64,000 bases of DNA from Myxococcales bacterium (GTDB taxonomy: Bacteria; Myxococcota_A; Polyangia; Haliangiales; Haliangiaceae), in the NCBI GenBank assembly GCA_016794525.1, contig JAEUJY010000050.1:55925-119924 (forward strand), in the 5' to 3' direction. The notes under the pieces are model-generated. The model was not told the origin of the DNA. It saw nothing but the letters and a program-made list of their open reading frames with translations, and made no database searches. Position numbers and translations under genes: made by a program. Shown in pieces: positions 33,223 to 43,830 of the stretch. Position 1 is the stretch's first letter; the number at the start of each line of letters is the position of its first letter.

Positions 33223-34103
33223 GGCGCGGCCCCGCTGGCCGCGGCGATCTCCGCCGGGCCGTCGATCGTCGGGGTCGCGCCGCGCGCGCTCGCCACCTCG
33301 GCCGCCAGCGCGCTGGCCAGCCGGCCGATCCGCGGCCACGGCCAGCCGTGGAGCAGGCCGTGGACCAGGCCGGCGAGGTAGGCGTCGCCGCAGCCGACGT
33401 TGTCGCCGCCGGCGCGGGCCGGCGCCGCCGCGACCTCGAGCGTGAGCCCCGGCGCGTGCCAGGTGCTGCCGTCGGCGCCGCGGGTCACCGCCACCAGCCG
33501 CGCGCCGCGCCCGAGCAGCCACGCCACCGGATCGGCGTGGCCCAGCCGCGCCGCGACCTGATCGACCTCGCGGTGGTTGAGCTTGACCACGTCGGCCGCG
33601 CCCAGCGCCGCGGCCAGCGCGCGATCGTCGTCGGCGGTGGCCGCGCTGCCGCGCAGGTTGGGATCGCACACCCGCAGCACCCGGGGCGACGCGGCGGCCA
33701 GCGCGGCGTCGAGGGCGGCGCGGCCGGTCGGCGTGCGCTGGGCCAGCGTGCCGTAGACGATCGCCCGCGCGCCCGGCAGCGCCCGGGCGATCGCGTCGGT
33801 CATCGCGATCTGCTCCCACGCCCGGTCGGGCACCAGCCGGTAGCGCGGCTCGCCGTCCACCAGCGCCACCGTCACCTCGCCGGTCGCGCGCGCGGGATCG
33901 ACCTGGGCCAGGGTGAGGTCGACGCCGCGGGCCGCCAGCTGGTCCCGGGCCCGGGCGCCGTCGGCGTCGTCGCCGGTCGCCGTCACCAGCGCGACGCGAT
34001 CGCCCAGCCCGGCCAGGTGCCACGCCACGTTCGATGGCGCGCCGCCCAGCTGATCGCCGTCGGGGAACCGATCCCACAGCACCTCGCCCCAGACGATCAC
34101 CAT
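33219..34103 (-). CDS. PfkB-family carbohydrate kinase
   Basis: A 294-residue ribokinase/fructokinase-type kinase. The substrate-binding [15 protein letters not shown] and the anion-hole/catalytic-base motif [15 protein letters not shown] are clear; the usual GAGD is GCGD here and the catalytic Asp is kept. It phosphorylates a sugar or nucleoside; fructose is a common assignment for this sub-type. ATG 34103 was chosen because [10 protein letters not shown] starts the conserved strand. A TATGAT box (34136-34131, minus) lies 28 nt upstream. It is divergent from the NAD operon. Confidence 0.85.
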   Translation of the reverse strand: MVIVWGEVLWDRFPDGDQLGGAPSNVAWHLAGLGDRVALVTATGDDADGARARDQLAARGVDLTLAQVDPARATGEVTVALVDGEPRYRLVPDRAWEQIAMTDAIARALPGARAIVYGTLAQRTPTGRAALDAALAAASPRVLRVCDPNLRGSAATADDDRALAAALGAADVVKLNHREVDQVAARLGHADPVAWLLGRGARLVAVTRGADGSTWHAPGLTLEVAAAPARAGGDNVGCGDAYLAGLVHGLLHGWPWPRIGRLASALAAEVASARGATPTIDGPAEIAAASGAAP

Positions 34104-34124
34104 GGCTTGACGACAGGCGTGTTC

Positions 34125-34139
34125 GTGTCCATCATACAC
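34125..34139. promoter_or_regulatory. operator-like inverted repeat upstream of the NAD operon
   Basis: GTGTCCATCATACAC has perfect GTGT/ACAC ends and lies between divergent genes, over a TATGAT -10 for the minus gene and downstream of a TTGACG (34107-34112) on plus. Because nrtR is the last gene of the plus-strand operon, this is a candidate NrtR site. The assignment is only positional. Confidence 0.3.
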
Positions 34140-34272
34140 TTATGCGAGGCCCAGGCGACGCCCGGCGCGGTCGGCCCGATTGTCGCGATCTGGCGTCGGC
34201 TTTCCATCGCCGGGCCGCCAATTCTGCGATCGTCACCGCGGCGATGGTTGCCGCATCCAACCCGAGGCGTCC

Positions 34273-35765
34273 ATGACCACAGCGTCCCTGCCCACCCCCT
34301 TGTCGGCGCTGTATCGCTCGTCCCTGGCGCTGGCCACCGACCTGTACCAGCTGACGATGGCGCAGGCGTACTGGCACGCCGGCGTCGCCGAGCGCGAGGC
34401 GGTGTTCCACCTGACCTTCCGCAAGGAGCCGTTCAACGGCGGCTACGCGATCGCCGCCGGCACCGGCCTGGCGATCGACTACCTGGCGCAGGCGCGCCTC
34501 GACGACAGCGACCTCGACTACCTGGCCACGATCGCCGGCGCCGACGGCAAGCCGCTGTTCCAGCCCGGCTTCCTCGCCTACCTGCGCGGCCAGCGGTTCA
34601 CCGGCACCGTCGACGTGGTGCCCGAGGGCGCCGCGGTGTTCGCGCACGAGCCGCTGGTGCGGGTGCGCGCGCCGATCCTGTGGGCCCAGCTGGTCGAGAC
34701 GCCGCTCCTGGCGCTGGTGAACTTCTCGACGTTGATCGCCACCAAGGCCGCGCGCGTCGTCGCCGCCGCCGGCGGCGATCCGGTGATCGAGATGGGGCTG
34801 CGCCGGGCCCAGGGGTTCGACGGCGGCCTCACCGCCGCGCGCGCCGCGTGGATCGGCGGCGTCAGCGCCACGTCCAACGTGCTGGCCGGCAAGCTCTACG
34901 GCCTGCCGGTCCGCGGCACCCACGCCCACTCGTGGGTGATGTTCTGGGGCGACGACGAGGAGGCGTTCCGCCGCTACGCCGCCGCGGTGCCGGGCGCGAC
35001 GACGTTCCTGTGCGACACCTTCGACACCGAGGCCGGCGTCGCCGCGGCGATCGCGGTCGGCCGCGAGCTGCGCGCCGCCGGCGCCGGCGACGTGATGGGC
35101 GTGCGCCTCGACTCCGGCGACCTCGCGCACCTGTCGATCCAGGCCCGGGCCGCGCTCGACGCCGCCGGCTTCGCGTCGACCCGCGTCGTCGCGTCCAACG
35201 ATCTCGACGAGCACCTGATCACCAGCCTCAAGCTGCAGGGCGCGCGGATCGACACCTGGGGCGTCGGCACCAAGCTGATCACCGCCTACGATCAGCCGGC
35301 GCTGGGCGGCGTCTACAAGCTGGGCGCCGTGCGCGAGCCCGCCGGCGGCTGGCGCTACCCGATCAAGCTGTCCGAGCAGCCGATCAAGATCTCGACGCCC
35401 GGCATCGCCGGCGTGCGGCGGGTGTGGCAGGGCGGGGCGCTGGTCGGCGACGTCATCTACGACGCCGAGGCCGGGCCGTCGACGCCGCGCGCCGCGCACC
35501 ACCTCGCCGATCCGACCCGGCGGTTCGCGCTGGCCGGCGATCGCGAGGAGGAGCTGCTGGTGCCGGCGATGGTCGACGGCGCGGTGGTCGGCGCGCCGAG
35601 CGATCTGGTCGCCGCCCGCGCCCGCTGCGCCGCCGATCTCGCCGCGCTGTCGCCGCGCACCCGGCGCGCCGACAACCCCCAGCCGTACCCGGTCGGGCTC
35701 GATCCGGTGCTGCACGAGCGCAAGCTCGCGCTCATCGCGGCGGCCCGCGCCAAGGCAGGTGCCGC

Positions 35766-35769
<4 letters not shown>
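34273..35769 (+). CDS. pncB: nicotinate phosphoribosyltransferase
   Basis: A 498-residue enzyme that makes nicotinate mononucleotide from nicotinate and PRPP, the first step of NAD salvage. Signatures are [13 protein letters not shown] at the N-terminus, [11 protein letters not shown], the GTHAHSWVM loop with the phosphorylated histidine, and [14 protein letters not shown] 34273 was chosen over an upstream in-frame ATG because conserved sequence begins soon after and GAGG lies 6 nt before it. It is the first of four genes with ATGA or TGATG overlaps (pncB, prs-like, nadE, nrtR). Confidence 0.93.
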
Positions 35770-36718
<949 letters not shown>

Positions 36719-36722
<4 letters not shown>

Positions 36723-38743
36723 AGCTCGTCAAGGTCGCCGCTGCCTGCCTGAACCAGATCCCGTTCGCCTGGGATCACAACCTGGCGAACATCCGCGCCG
36801 CGCTCGCCGCCGCGCGGGCGCAGGGCGTGACGGTGGTGTGCCTGCCGGAGCTGTGCATCACCGGCTACGGCTGCGAGGACGCGTTCTTCGCGCCGGGGCT
36901 GCAGGCCCAGGCGTTCGCGTGCCTGCAGGAGCTCTTGCCCGACACCCGCGGGCTGGTGGTGTCGTTCGGCCTGCCGCTCTACCACGAGAAGGCGCTGTAC
37001 AACGTCGCGGCGCTGGTGGTCGACGGCGCGATCGCCGGCTTCGTCGGCAAGCGGTTCCTCGCCGGCGACGGCATCCACTACGAGCCGCGGTGGTTCAAGG
37101 AGTGGCCGGCCGGCGAGCGCGACGTGCTCGAGCACGACAGCGGCAAGTGGCCGATCGGCGACGTGCTGTTCGACGTCGGCGACGTGCGCATCGGCTTCGA
37201 GATCTGCGAGGACGCGTGGGTCGCCAACCGGCCCGGCTCGGATCTCGCGCTGCGCGGCGTCGATCTGCTGCTCAACCCGTCGGCCAGCCACTTCGCGTTC
37301 GGCAAGTTCGCGGTGCGGCAGCGGTTCGTCGTCGAGGGCAGCCGCGCGTTCGGCGTCGGCTACCTGTACGCCAACCTGCTCGGCAACGAGGCCGGTCGGG
37401 TGGTCTACGACGGCGGCGCGATGGTGGCGTCGGGCGGCGAGCTCCTGGCCCGCGGCCGGCGCCTGGGCTTCGCGCCGGTCGAGCTGGCGGTGGCGATGGT
37501 CGACGTCGAGTCGAACCGCCGCGAGCAGGCGCGCCGCGGCAGCCACCGGCCGCGCCACGACAGCGAGAGCGGCGTGGTCGAGATCCCGTTCGCGTGGCCG
37601 ACCCACCGGCCGGGCGCGCACCCGGCGATCGGCACCAGCTGGGAGGACGGGCGCGACGTCCGCCACGAGGAGTTTGGCCGCGCGGTCGCGCTCGGGCTGT
37701 GGGACTACCTGCGCAAGAGCCGGGCGCGTGGCTACGTCGTGTCGATCTCCGGCGGCGCCGACTCGGCGGCGTGCGCGGTGCTCGTGCGCGTCGCGGTCGA
37801 TCTCGCGATCGCCGAGCTGGGCGCCGCCGGCGTGGCCGCCGCGCTGCCCCACCTCGGCCTCGACCTCGCGACCGCCGGCGATCCGGTGGCGCTGACCCGG
37901 CAGCTCCTGGCCTGCGCGTACCAGCCGACCGCCAACTCCGGCGAGGTCACGCGCACCGCGGCCCGCGAGGTCGCGACCGCGGTCGGCGCCGAGTTCCACC
38001 TGTTCGAGGTCGACGCGTTGTTCCGCGGCTACTGCAGCACCGTCGAGGCCGCCGTCGGCCGACCGCTGACCTGGGAGCGCGACGACGTCGCGCTGCAGAA
38101 CATCCAGGCCCGGGTGCGCGCGCCGTCGATCTGGTTGCTGGCCAACCTGCGCGGCGCGATCTTGCTGACCACCTCGAACCGCTCCGAGGCTGCGGTCGGC
38201 TACGCGACGATGGACGGCGACACCTCGGGCGGCCTGGCGCCGCTCGGCGGCATCGACAAGACCTACCTGCGGGTGTGGCTGCGGTGGATGGAGGCTACCG
38301 GCCTGGCCGGGCTGGCGCCGATCGCCGCGCTGCGCTTCATCAACGCCCAGCAGCCGACCGCCGAGCTGCGCCCGCCGGGCGCGGCGCAGACCGACGAGAA
38401 GGACCTGATGCCCTACGACGTCCTCGAGGCCATCGAGGACGAGGCCATCCGCGACAAGCGCATGCCGCTCGAGGTGCTCGACGAGGTCGCGCCGCAGTTC
38501 CCGCAGCACGCGCTGGCCGATCTGGTGGTGTGGATCGATCGCTTCTTCCGCATGTGGTGCCAGAACCAGTGGAAGCGCGAGCGGTTCGCGCCCGGCTTCC
38601 ACCTCGACGACAAGAACCTCGATCCGCGGTCGTGGTGCCGGTTCCCGATCCTGTCGGGCGGCTTCGCCCGCGAGCTGGCCGCGCTGCGCGCCTTCACCAC
38701 CACCCCGGCGTTCGCTGCCTGGGTCGCCGAGCGAGGCCGCTGA
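36719..38743 (+). CDS. nadE: glutamine-dependent NAD synthetase
   Basis: A 674-residue two-domain enzyme. The N-terminal nitrilase-type glutaminase has the triad E44 ([10 protein letters not shown]), K111 (GKRFL) and C163 (FEICEDAW). The C-terminal amidotransferase domain has the ATP pyrophosphatase loop SGGADS (344-349) and a later [11 protein letters not shown]. It amidates nicotinate adenine dinucleotide to NAD using ammonia from glutamine. Length and order are normal for the long form. It overlaps the prs-like gene (ATGA) and the nrtR start (TGATG). Confidence 0.95.
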
Positions 38744-39459
38744 TGAGCGCCTGGACCCCGCCGCCGCCCGGCCGCCACGTCTACGAGTACCCGCGCCCCG
38801 CGGTCGCCGTCGACTGCGTCGTGCTCGGGCTCGACACCGACGATCTGAAGGTGCTGCTGATCCGCCGCGGCGTCGATCCGTGGAAGGGCGCGTGGGCCCT
38901 GCCGGGCGGCTTCGTCGGCGAGCGCGAGGGCCTCGAGGCCGCCGCCCGCCGCGAGCTGGTCGAGGAGACCGGCATCGGCGAGGTGTTCCTCGAGCAGCTC
39001 TACACGTTCGGCGAGCCCGACCGCGACCCGCGCCACCGCGTCATCTCGGTCGCGTACTACGCGCTGGCCAAGCTGTCCGACTTCAAGCTGACCGCCGGCA
39101 CCGACGCCGCCGGCGCCGGCTGGCACCCGCTGTCGAAGCTGCCCGCGCTCGCGTTCGACCACGCGACGATCATCGACGCCGCCGTCGCGCGCCTGCGCGG
39201 CAAGGTCCGCTACGCGCCGATCGGCTTCGAGCTGTTGCCGCCGCGCTTCACGCTGACCCAGCTGCAGCGCCTGTACGAGATCATCCTCGAGCGCGAGCTC
39301 GACAAGCGGAACTTCCGCAAGAAGATCCTCTCGCTCGACCTGGTGATCGAGACCGACGAGAAGCAGACCGGCGTCCGGCATCGGGCAGCGCGGCTGTACC
39401 GGTTCGATCGCAAGAAGTACGACCGGCTGGTCAAGCACGGGTTCGAGTTCGCGATCTGA
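38743..39459 (+). CDS. nrtR: NrtR-type Nudix transcriptional regulator of NAD metabolism
   Basis: A 238-residue protein: an N-terminal Nudix domain and a C-terminal winged helix (about residues 160-238, [28 protein letters not shown]). NrtR proteins sense ADP-ribose and repress NAD genes. Unusually for a regulator, the Nudix box is intact (GFVGEREG...RELVEETG fits GX5EX7REUXEEXG), so hydrolase activity is possible. Its position as last gene of pncB-prs-nadE suggests autoregulation of the operon through a site near 34125. Confidence 0.88.
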   Translation: MSAWTPPPPGRHVYEYPRPAVAVDCVVLGLDTDDLKVLLIRRGVDPWKGAWALPGGFVGEREGLEAAARRELVEETGIGEVFLEQLYTFGEPDRDPRHRVISVAYYALAKLSDFKLTAGTDAAGAGWHPLSKLPALAFDHATIIDAAVARLRGKVRYAPIGFELLPPRFTLTQLQRLYEIILERELDKRNFRKKILSLDLVIETDEKQTGVRHRAARLYRFDRKKYDRLVKHGFEFAI

Positions 39460-39465
39460 GCGTGT

Positions 39466-39600
39466 TGCAGGGAGGTTTCTCGCGAAACCTCCCCTCGATC
39501 CCGGCGAAGCCGGGATCGAGCCTCCCCGCCAAGACGGCTGTGCGCGGGGCCTCCCGGGAGGTGCGTGGCGATCGGGCGGCCGGCGCGGCGTGAACCGGAT
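39466..39600. repeat. REP-like dispersed repeat, copy 2
   Basis: It begins with the perfect hairpin GGGAGGTTT/AAACCTCCC (39470-39493). A perfect 12-bp stem CTCGATCCCGGC/GCCGGGATCGAG (39494-39520) follows immediately. Then come AGACGGCTGT and the palindrome CCTCCCGGGAGG, and the segment ends in GGCGTGAACC. The order matches the copy at 7934. It begins 6 nt after the nrtR stop, so it may also act as a terminator. Confidence 0.75.
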
Positions 39601-39632
39601 CGCGCGGCGCGCGGGCACGGGTGGCGTCGGAG

Positions 39633-40097
39633 TCAGGGGCGATCGTGCGCGGGCGGCACGTACCCGCCGCGGAGGAACTCGTCGCGCAGGCGTTCGAGCA
39701 GTCCATCGTGGCTCCAGATCGCCATCTCCTCCAGGCCGCGACACTCGTCGCGCGTCGCTGGTCGGTCGATACCGTCTTCCCAGATCGAGTAGCGGCTCGG
39801 GGCGCCGTAGGCCACGATGTGGTTCTGGAAGAACGGCGGCACCGTCGCGACCAGGAAGGGAAGGTGGCCAATGCGCGTCGACTCGACAAGATTCGGCGAG
39901 GCGGCTAGCACGCGATACACCGAGCCTCGCAGGATCTCGTCGGCGCTCGGCGCCGGGCTGTCGGCAGCGACCGCGCCCATAAGGATCGCGACGTACGGCG
40001 ACCTGAGGAGCTGGCAGATCGCGTCGTGGCGCGGGGTCAGGTGGATGGCGTAGAGGTCGCCGATGTTCCAGCGCGGGCGTCGTCGGGCCGGGGGCAT
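39633..40097 (-). CDS. Imm26-like protein
   Basis: A 154-residue soluble protein. The start RWNIGDLYAIHLTPRHDAICQLL and SPYVAILMGAV look like the Imm26 immunity family, whose members begin with GDVFAIPL-type sequence. The end EFLRGGYVPP matches the end of the divergent DUF4259 protein ([10 protein letters not shown]), so the two are related. Imm26 proteins are thought to protect against polymorphic toxins; no toxin gene is in the window. ATG 40097 is chosen since sequence before it is not conserved-looking. Confidence 0.6.
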   Translation of the reverse strand: MPPARRRPRWNIGDLYAIHLTPRHDAICQLLRSPYVAILMGAVAADSPAPSADEILRGSVYRVLAASPNLVESTRIGHLPFLVATVPPFFQNHIVAYGAPSRYSIWEDGIDRPATRDECRGLEEMAIWSHDGLLERLRDEFLRGGYVPPAHDRP

Positions 40098-40154
40098 GGT
40101 GGGTTCGGGCGGCGGCGACTTCTCGGCGCGCGGCGCGCAGGATAGCGTGGCGCC

Positions 40155-41093
40155 GTGGGCACCTGGCAACTGGGACCGTTCGACAACGACGGCGCGGCGG
40201 ACTTCCTGGCCGAGGCGGAGGAGGCGCCGGGGCGATCGGTCACCGGCGCGCTGCGCGCGGTGGCGTCGGCGAAGGCCGGCGACGAGCTCGACGTCGATGC
40301 GGGCAGCGCGGCGTGGGCGGCGTGCGAGCTGGTGGCGCTGGCGTTCGGGCGGCCGGGGACGACGGCGCCGCCGCCGGACGTCGTCGAGCTGGTGGGGCGG
40401 ATCAAGCCGACCGAGGCGATGCGCGAGCGCGCGCTGGCGGCGCTCGATCGCGTCGCGGATGTGCGCCGGTCGGAGCTGGCGCAGCTGTGGGCCGAGGGCG
40501 CCGACGCGAAGGCGTTCCAGGCGGAGCTGACGGCGCTGCGGGCGCGGCTGGTCGACGCCGCGTCCGGACCGCCGCCCAAGGTGCGCGCGCCCAAGCCGCC
40601 GCCGGCGCCGCCGTGGGCCGCGGGGCAGCTGCTCGCCACGGCGCTACGGCCTGAGTGCTGGGTGGTCGCGCAGATGCTGGAGTCGCCGTACCTCGCGATC
40701 GTCGGCGGCACGTGGAAGGTGCAGCCGACCGTTGCGGAGGTCGCGCGTACGCCTGCGGTGCTCACCGTCCTGTGGGTCGCCAAGGACGCGCTCGCTGGAT
40801 GGACGCCGCTCGGCGTCGCCGCACCGCTCGCCGCGCCGCGCCCCCTGTACTCGCAGGAGTACCCGCCGTCGTACCAGTGCACGCTGTACCTCCCCGACGG
40901 TAGCGTCCGCGACGTCCCCGGGCGCGAGTGCGTCGGCGTCGAGTACATCGTGCGCTGGGGCGCGGCCGACCTCGACGAGCGCCTGCGCGCCACGTTCCTC
41001 GGCGGCGGCTACGTGCCGCCCCTCGCGTACCGGCTGCGCTCCCCCGACGATCCGCCGCCCGCGCCGGTGGCGATCGGCCGCCGGCATGGCTGA
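40155..41093 (+). CDS. DUF4259 protein with C-terminal Imm26-like domain
   Basis: A 312-residue protein. The first 25 residues ([17 protein letters not shown]) match the DUF4259 signature of GTWGxGPFDNDxAAD. The last 120 residues repeat the layout of the divergent Imm26-like protein ([20 protein letters not shown]). A Pro-rich linker (about 135-155) joins the two. TAGCGT ends 6 nt before the GTG start, so it is probably leaderless. Both families occur in immunity loci of polymorphic toxin systems. Confidence 0.7.
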   Translation: MGTWQLGPFDNDGAADFLAEAEEAPGRSVTGALRAVASAKAGDELDVDAGSAAWAACELVALAFGRPGTTAPPPDVVELVGRIKPTEAMRERALAALDRVADVRRSELAQLWAEGADAKAFQAELTALRARLVDAASGPPPKVRAPKPPPAPPWAAGQLLATALRPECWVVAQMLESPYLAIVGGTWKVQPTVAEVARTPAVLTVLWVAKDALAGWTPLGVAAPLAAPRPLYSQEYPPSYQCTLYLPDGSVRDVPGRECVGVEYIVRWGAADLDERLRATFLGGGYVPPLAYRLRSPDDPPPAPVAIGRRHG

Positions 41094-41117
41094 GCGGCGC
41101 CGCGATTCACGGGCACG

Positions 41118-41224
<107 letters not shown>

Positions 41225-41297
41225 GGGGGCGTCAGGAACGCGGACAACGTGTCACGGGTCGCTCAGGCTGCATTCGCGCGCAATCGGTGTGCCAGCG

Positions 41298-41326
41298 TTG
41301 ACGAACGGGGGCGTCATGATAATAGT
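41298..41326 (+). promoter_or_regulatory. promoter of the second REP-associated transposase
   Basis: TTGACG (41298-41303) is followed by ATGATAATAGT. AATAGT at 41321-41326 has a 17-nt spacer and GATAAT at 41318-41323 a 14-nt spacer. The layout parallels the promoter at 30272, including the shared GTCAT and ATCAT boxes before the start codon. Confidence 0.45.
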
Positions 41327-41335
41327 GCCAAAATC

Positions 41336-42073
41336 ATGATGGGGCGTGGGCAGCGTCGACGAAGGCCGGTCCAGCTGTCGCTGGAGGACGCGCGCCGTCC
41401 GAGCGGGCGCGGCGGCTGGCGGCCGGGCGCGGGGCGCAAGCGGCGGCCGGGCGCGTGCTCGCATCGGGCACGCGTGCGGTTCCCGGCGTCGGTGCCGCTG
41501 CACGTCACGCTCAAGGTGATCGGCGGGCTGCCGAGCTTCCGGCGCGAGGCGGTGGCGCGGGTGGTGCGGTCGGCGATCGCGGCGGGCGGGCACCGCGGCG
41601 ACTTCCGGGTCGTGCATTACAACGTGCTCGGCGACCACCTGCACTTCGTGGTCGAGGCGGCCGGCGCGGTGGCGCTCGCGCGCGGCATGCAGGGGTTGAC
41701 GATCCGGCTGGCGCGACGGCTGAACGTGCTGCTGGGGCGCCGCGGCAAGCTGTTCGCGCAGCGCTACCACGCGCGGCCGCTGCGCACGCCGACCGAGGTG
41801 CGCAACGCGATCCGCTACGTCCTGTTGAACGGCCGCCATCACGCGCGCGATCGCGGGCAGGTCCTGGCCCGCGGCTGGGTCGATCCGTACTCGAGCGGGC
41901 TGTGGTTCGACGGCTGGAAGGCGGCGGTGCGCACCGATGCGCCGTGGCTGCGGGCGCTCGCCAAGGCCGGGTGTCCGACCGCGGCGCCGAAGACGTGGCT
42001 GTTGCAGGTCGGGTGGCGGCGGGGCGGCGGCCTGATTGGAGTCGATGAGGTGCCGGGGCCAGCCGAGCGCTAG
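41336..42073 (+). CDS. REP-associated (HUH/Y1) transposase 2
   Basis: A 245-residue paralogue of the gene at 30311. Shared features are the basic [14 protein letters not shown] segment, the HUH motif HLH (101-103) in [21 protein letters not shown], and the probable nucleophile Y161 in [11 protein letters not shown]. Two ATG codons (41336, 41339) are possible starts. The gene sits between two hexanucleotide tracts (ends at 41222 and begins at 42083), so its surroundings may be repeats it helped to spread or that recombination expanded. Confidence 0.85.
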   Translation: MMGRGQRRRRPVQLSLEDARRPSGRGGWRPGAGRKRRPGACSHRARVRFPASVPLHVTLKVIGGLPSFRREAVARVVRSAIAAGGHRGDFRVVHYNVLGDHLHFVVEAAGAVALARGMQGLTIRLARRLNVLLGRRGKLFAQRYHARPLRTPTEVRNAIRYVLLNGRHHARDRGQVLARGWVDPYSSGLWFDGWKAAVRTDAPWLRALAKAGCPTAAPKTWLLQVGWRRGGGLIGVDEVPGPAER

Positions 42074-42082
42074 CGAGGCTGT

Positions 42083-42220
42083 CTCTCCGGCTCCGGCTCC
42101 GGCTCCGGTTCCGGTTCCGGTTCCGGTTCCGGTTCCGGCTCCGGCACCGGCTCCGGCTCCGGCTCCGGTTCCGGTTCCGGCTCCGGCTCCGGCTCCGGTT
42201 CCGGTTCCGGCTCCGGCTCC
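42083..42220. repeat. hexanucleotide tract 2, interrupted by the IS4 element
   Basis: About 22 tandem hexamers of the same GGCTCC/GGTTCC family as tract 1. It ends in GGCTC exactly where the left inverted repeat of the IS element begins, and it resumes as GGCTCCGGCTCC after the right end. Confidence 0.9.
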
Positions 42221-43667
42221 AATGCCGATCAGATAGGGCCAGGGGATCGGAATCACGCGGGATCTGCGGATGCGGCGCGCGGCAGTTGCAGAGGGGCAGC
42301 GGGAGGATCAGCGTCGGTCGGTGACCCTCATCGCCGATGTCTCGCGTGTCGTGGAGCGGCTGCCGGTCGAGAACCTCGGGGCGCTGAGCCGCTGGTTGGA
42401 CGAGGCGTGGCTGGAGGAGGGGCTGCACGCGACGGGGACGACGACGCTGCGGAAGCGCCGGCTGCCGGCGTGGCAGGTGCTCTGGCTGATCGTCGGGATG
42501 GCGATGATGTCGGGGCGGTCGATGGCGCAGGTCGCGACGCGGCTGGGCGTGGCGATCCCGCGCGCCGGGAAGCCGGAGGTCGCGCCGAGCGCGCTGGTCC
42601 AGGCGCGTCAGCGCATCGGCGCCGACGTCGTGAGCTACGTGTTCCAGCGGGCGGCCGAGGTGTGGGGCAAGGCGGCGACGCACACGTGGCGTGGCCTCGA
42701 GGTCTTCGCGGTCGACGGCACGACGCTTCGGGTGGCCGACAGCGACGAGAACCACGCGCACTTCGGCCGGCACTACGCCGGGCTCCAGCGCACCGCGAGC
42801 TCGCACCCGTTGCTGCGGATGGTCGTCGCGTCGAACGTGCGCAGCCGGATGTTCGTCGCCGCGGAGCTCGGGCCGTTCACGACGAGCGAGCTGGCGCTGG
42901 CGAAGCCGCTGCTGGCAACGCTGCCCGCCGCCGCCGTCGTCATCCTCGACCGGCTGTACACCGGCGCGCCGCAGTTGTTGCTGGTCACCGCCGAAGCCGG
43001 GCGCCACTACCTGGTGCGCGCCAAGAAGCGCCAGCGCTGGACGGTGCTCGAGACGTACGCCGCCCACGACCACCTCGTCGAACTCACCGTCAGCGACGAG
43101 GCCCGCCGCGCCGATCCGAGCCTCCCGCGGACCTGGCGCGCGCGCGCGATCACGTACGTCACCGAGCGTGGCCAGCACACGCTGCTGACCTCGCTCGTCG
43201 ATCCCGCCGCCTATCCCGCGCGCGAGATCGTCGACCTCTACCGTGAGCGCTGGGAGATCGAGCTCGCCTACGACGAGGTCAAGACCGGCGTCCTCGCGCA
43301 ACGCGTCGCGCTGCGCTCGCGCACCGTCGACGGCGTCTACCAGGAAGCCTGGGGCGTCTTGCTGGCCTACAACCTCGTCCGCCGCGAAATGCTCGAGCTC
43401 GCCACCGAGGCCGGCGTCCCGCCGGCCCGCATCAGCTTCACCGCCGCGCTCTATTACGTCCTCGACGAGTGGCACTGGTGCACGCTCGGCGACGGCATCG
43501 GCGCCATCCCCAAGCACCTCCGCGCACTCCGCGAGACGATCCGCCGCTTCATCCTGCCGCCGCGCCGCTCCGACCGTCGCTTCGACCGCGTCGTCAAGCG
43601 CAAGGAGAGCACCTACCCGCGTAAGTCCACCGCCCGCCACGCGAAGCCCACTAACTGACTGGCATTG
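42220..43667 (+). mobile_element. IS4-family insertion sequence inside a hexamer tract
   Basis: The left end CAATGCCGATCAG (42220-) and the right end CTGACTGGCATTG (-43667) are inverted repeats with two mismatches over 13 bp. Between them is one DDE transposase gene. The flanking GGCTC on both sides is a possible 5-bp target duplication, though the repeat makes it ambiguous. Total length is about 1448 bp, normal for the family. Confidence 0.8.
42270..43658 (+). CDS. IS4-family DDE transposase
   Basis: A 462-residue intact transposase. The catalytic residues are D149 (FAVDGTTLR), D227 (VILDRLY) and E331, the last within the IS4 signature Y-x2-R-x3-E-x6-K (Y324, R327, E331, K338). The N-terminal domain (LWLIVGMAMMSGRSMAQV) is the usual IS4-type helical domain. 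The gene looks complete and unbroken, so the element may be active. An internal GTG at 42319 is an alternative start. Confidence 0.93.
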   Translation: MRRAAVAEGQREDQRRSVTLIADVSRVVERLPVENLGALSRWLDEAWLEEGLHATGTTTLRKRRLPAWQVLWLIVGMAMMSGRSMAQVATRLGVAIPRAGKPEVAPSALVQARQRIGADVVSYVFQRAAEVWGKAATHTWRGLEVFAVDGTTLRVADSDENHAHFGRHYAGLQRTASSHPLLRMVVASNVRSRMFVAAELGPFTTSELALAKPLLATLPAAAVVILDRLYTGAPQLLLVTAEAGRHYLVRAKKRQRWTVLETYAAHDHLVELTVSDEARRADPSLPRTWRARAITYVTERGQHTLLTSLVDPAAYPAREIVDLYRERWEIELAYDEVKTGVLAQRVALRSRTVDGVYQEAWGVLLAYNLVRREMLELATEAGVPPARISFTAALYYVLDEWHWCTLGDGIGAIPKHLRALRETIRRFILPPRRSDRRFDRVVKRKESTYPRKSTARHAKPTN

Positions 43668-43695
43668 GGCTCCGGCTCCCGTTTCGACTCCGGCG
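43668..43695. repeat. remnant of hexamer tract right of the IS element
   Basis: GGCTCCGGCTCC followed by degenerate units (CGTTTCGACTCCGG). It continues tract 2 across the IS insertion. The rest of the gap to 43830 shows no gene; it holds the start region of the protease gene. Confidence 0.7.
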
Positions 43696-43830
43696 CGCGC
43701 AGGCTTTTCGCGGTCCGCGTCGCCGGCGCGAGGTCTGCGCGACTGGTAGGCGATCGGGCGGTGAGACAGCGCGGCGCCGGCCTGCGGCCGGCCCCGGCTG
43801 CTGGCACGCGGTACGCACGCTCGCGAGGGT

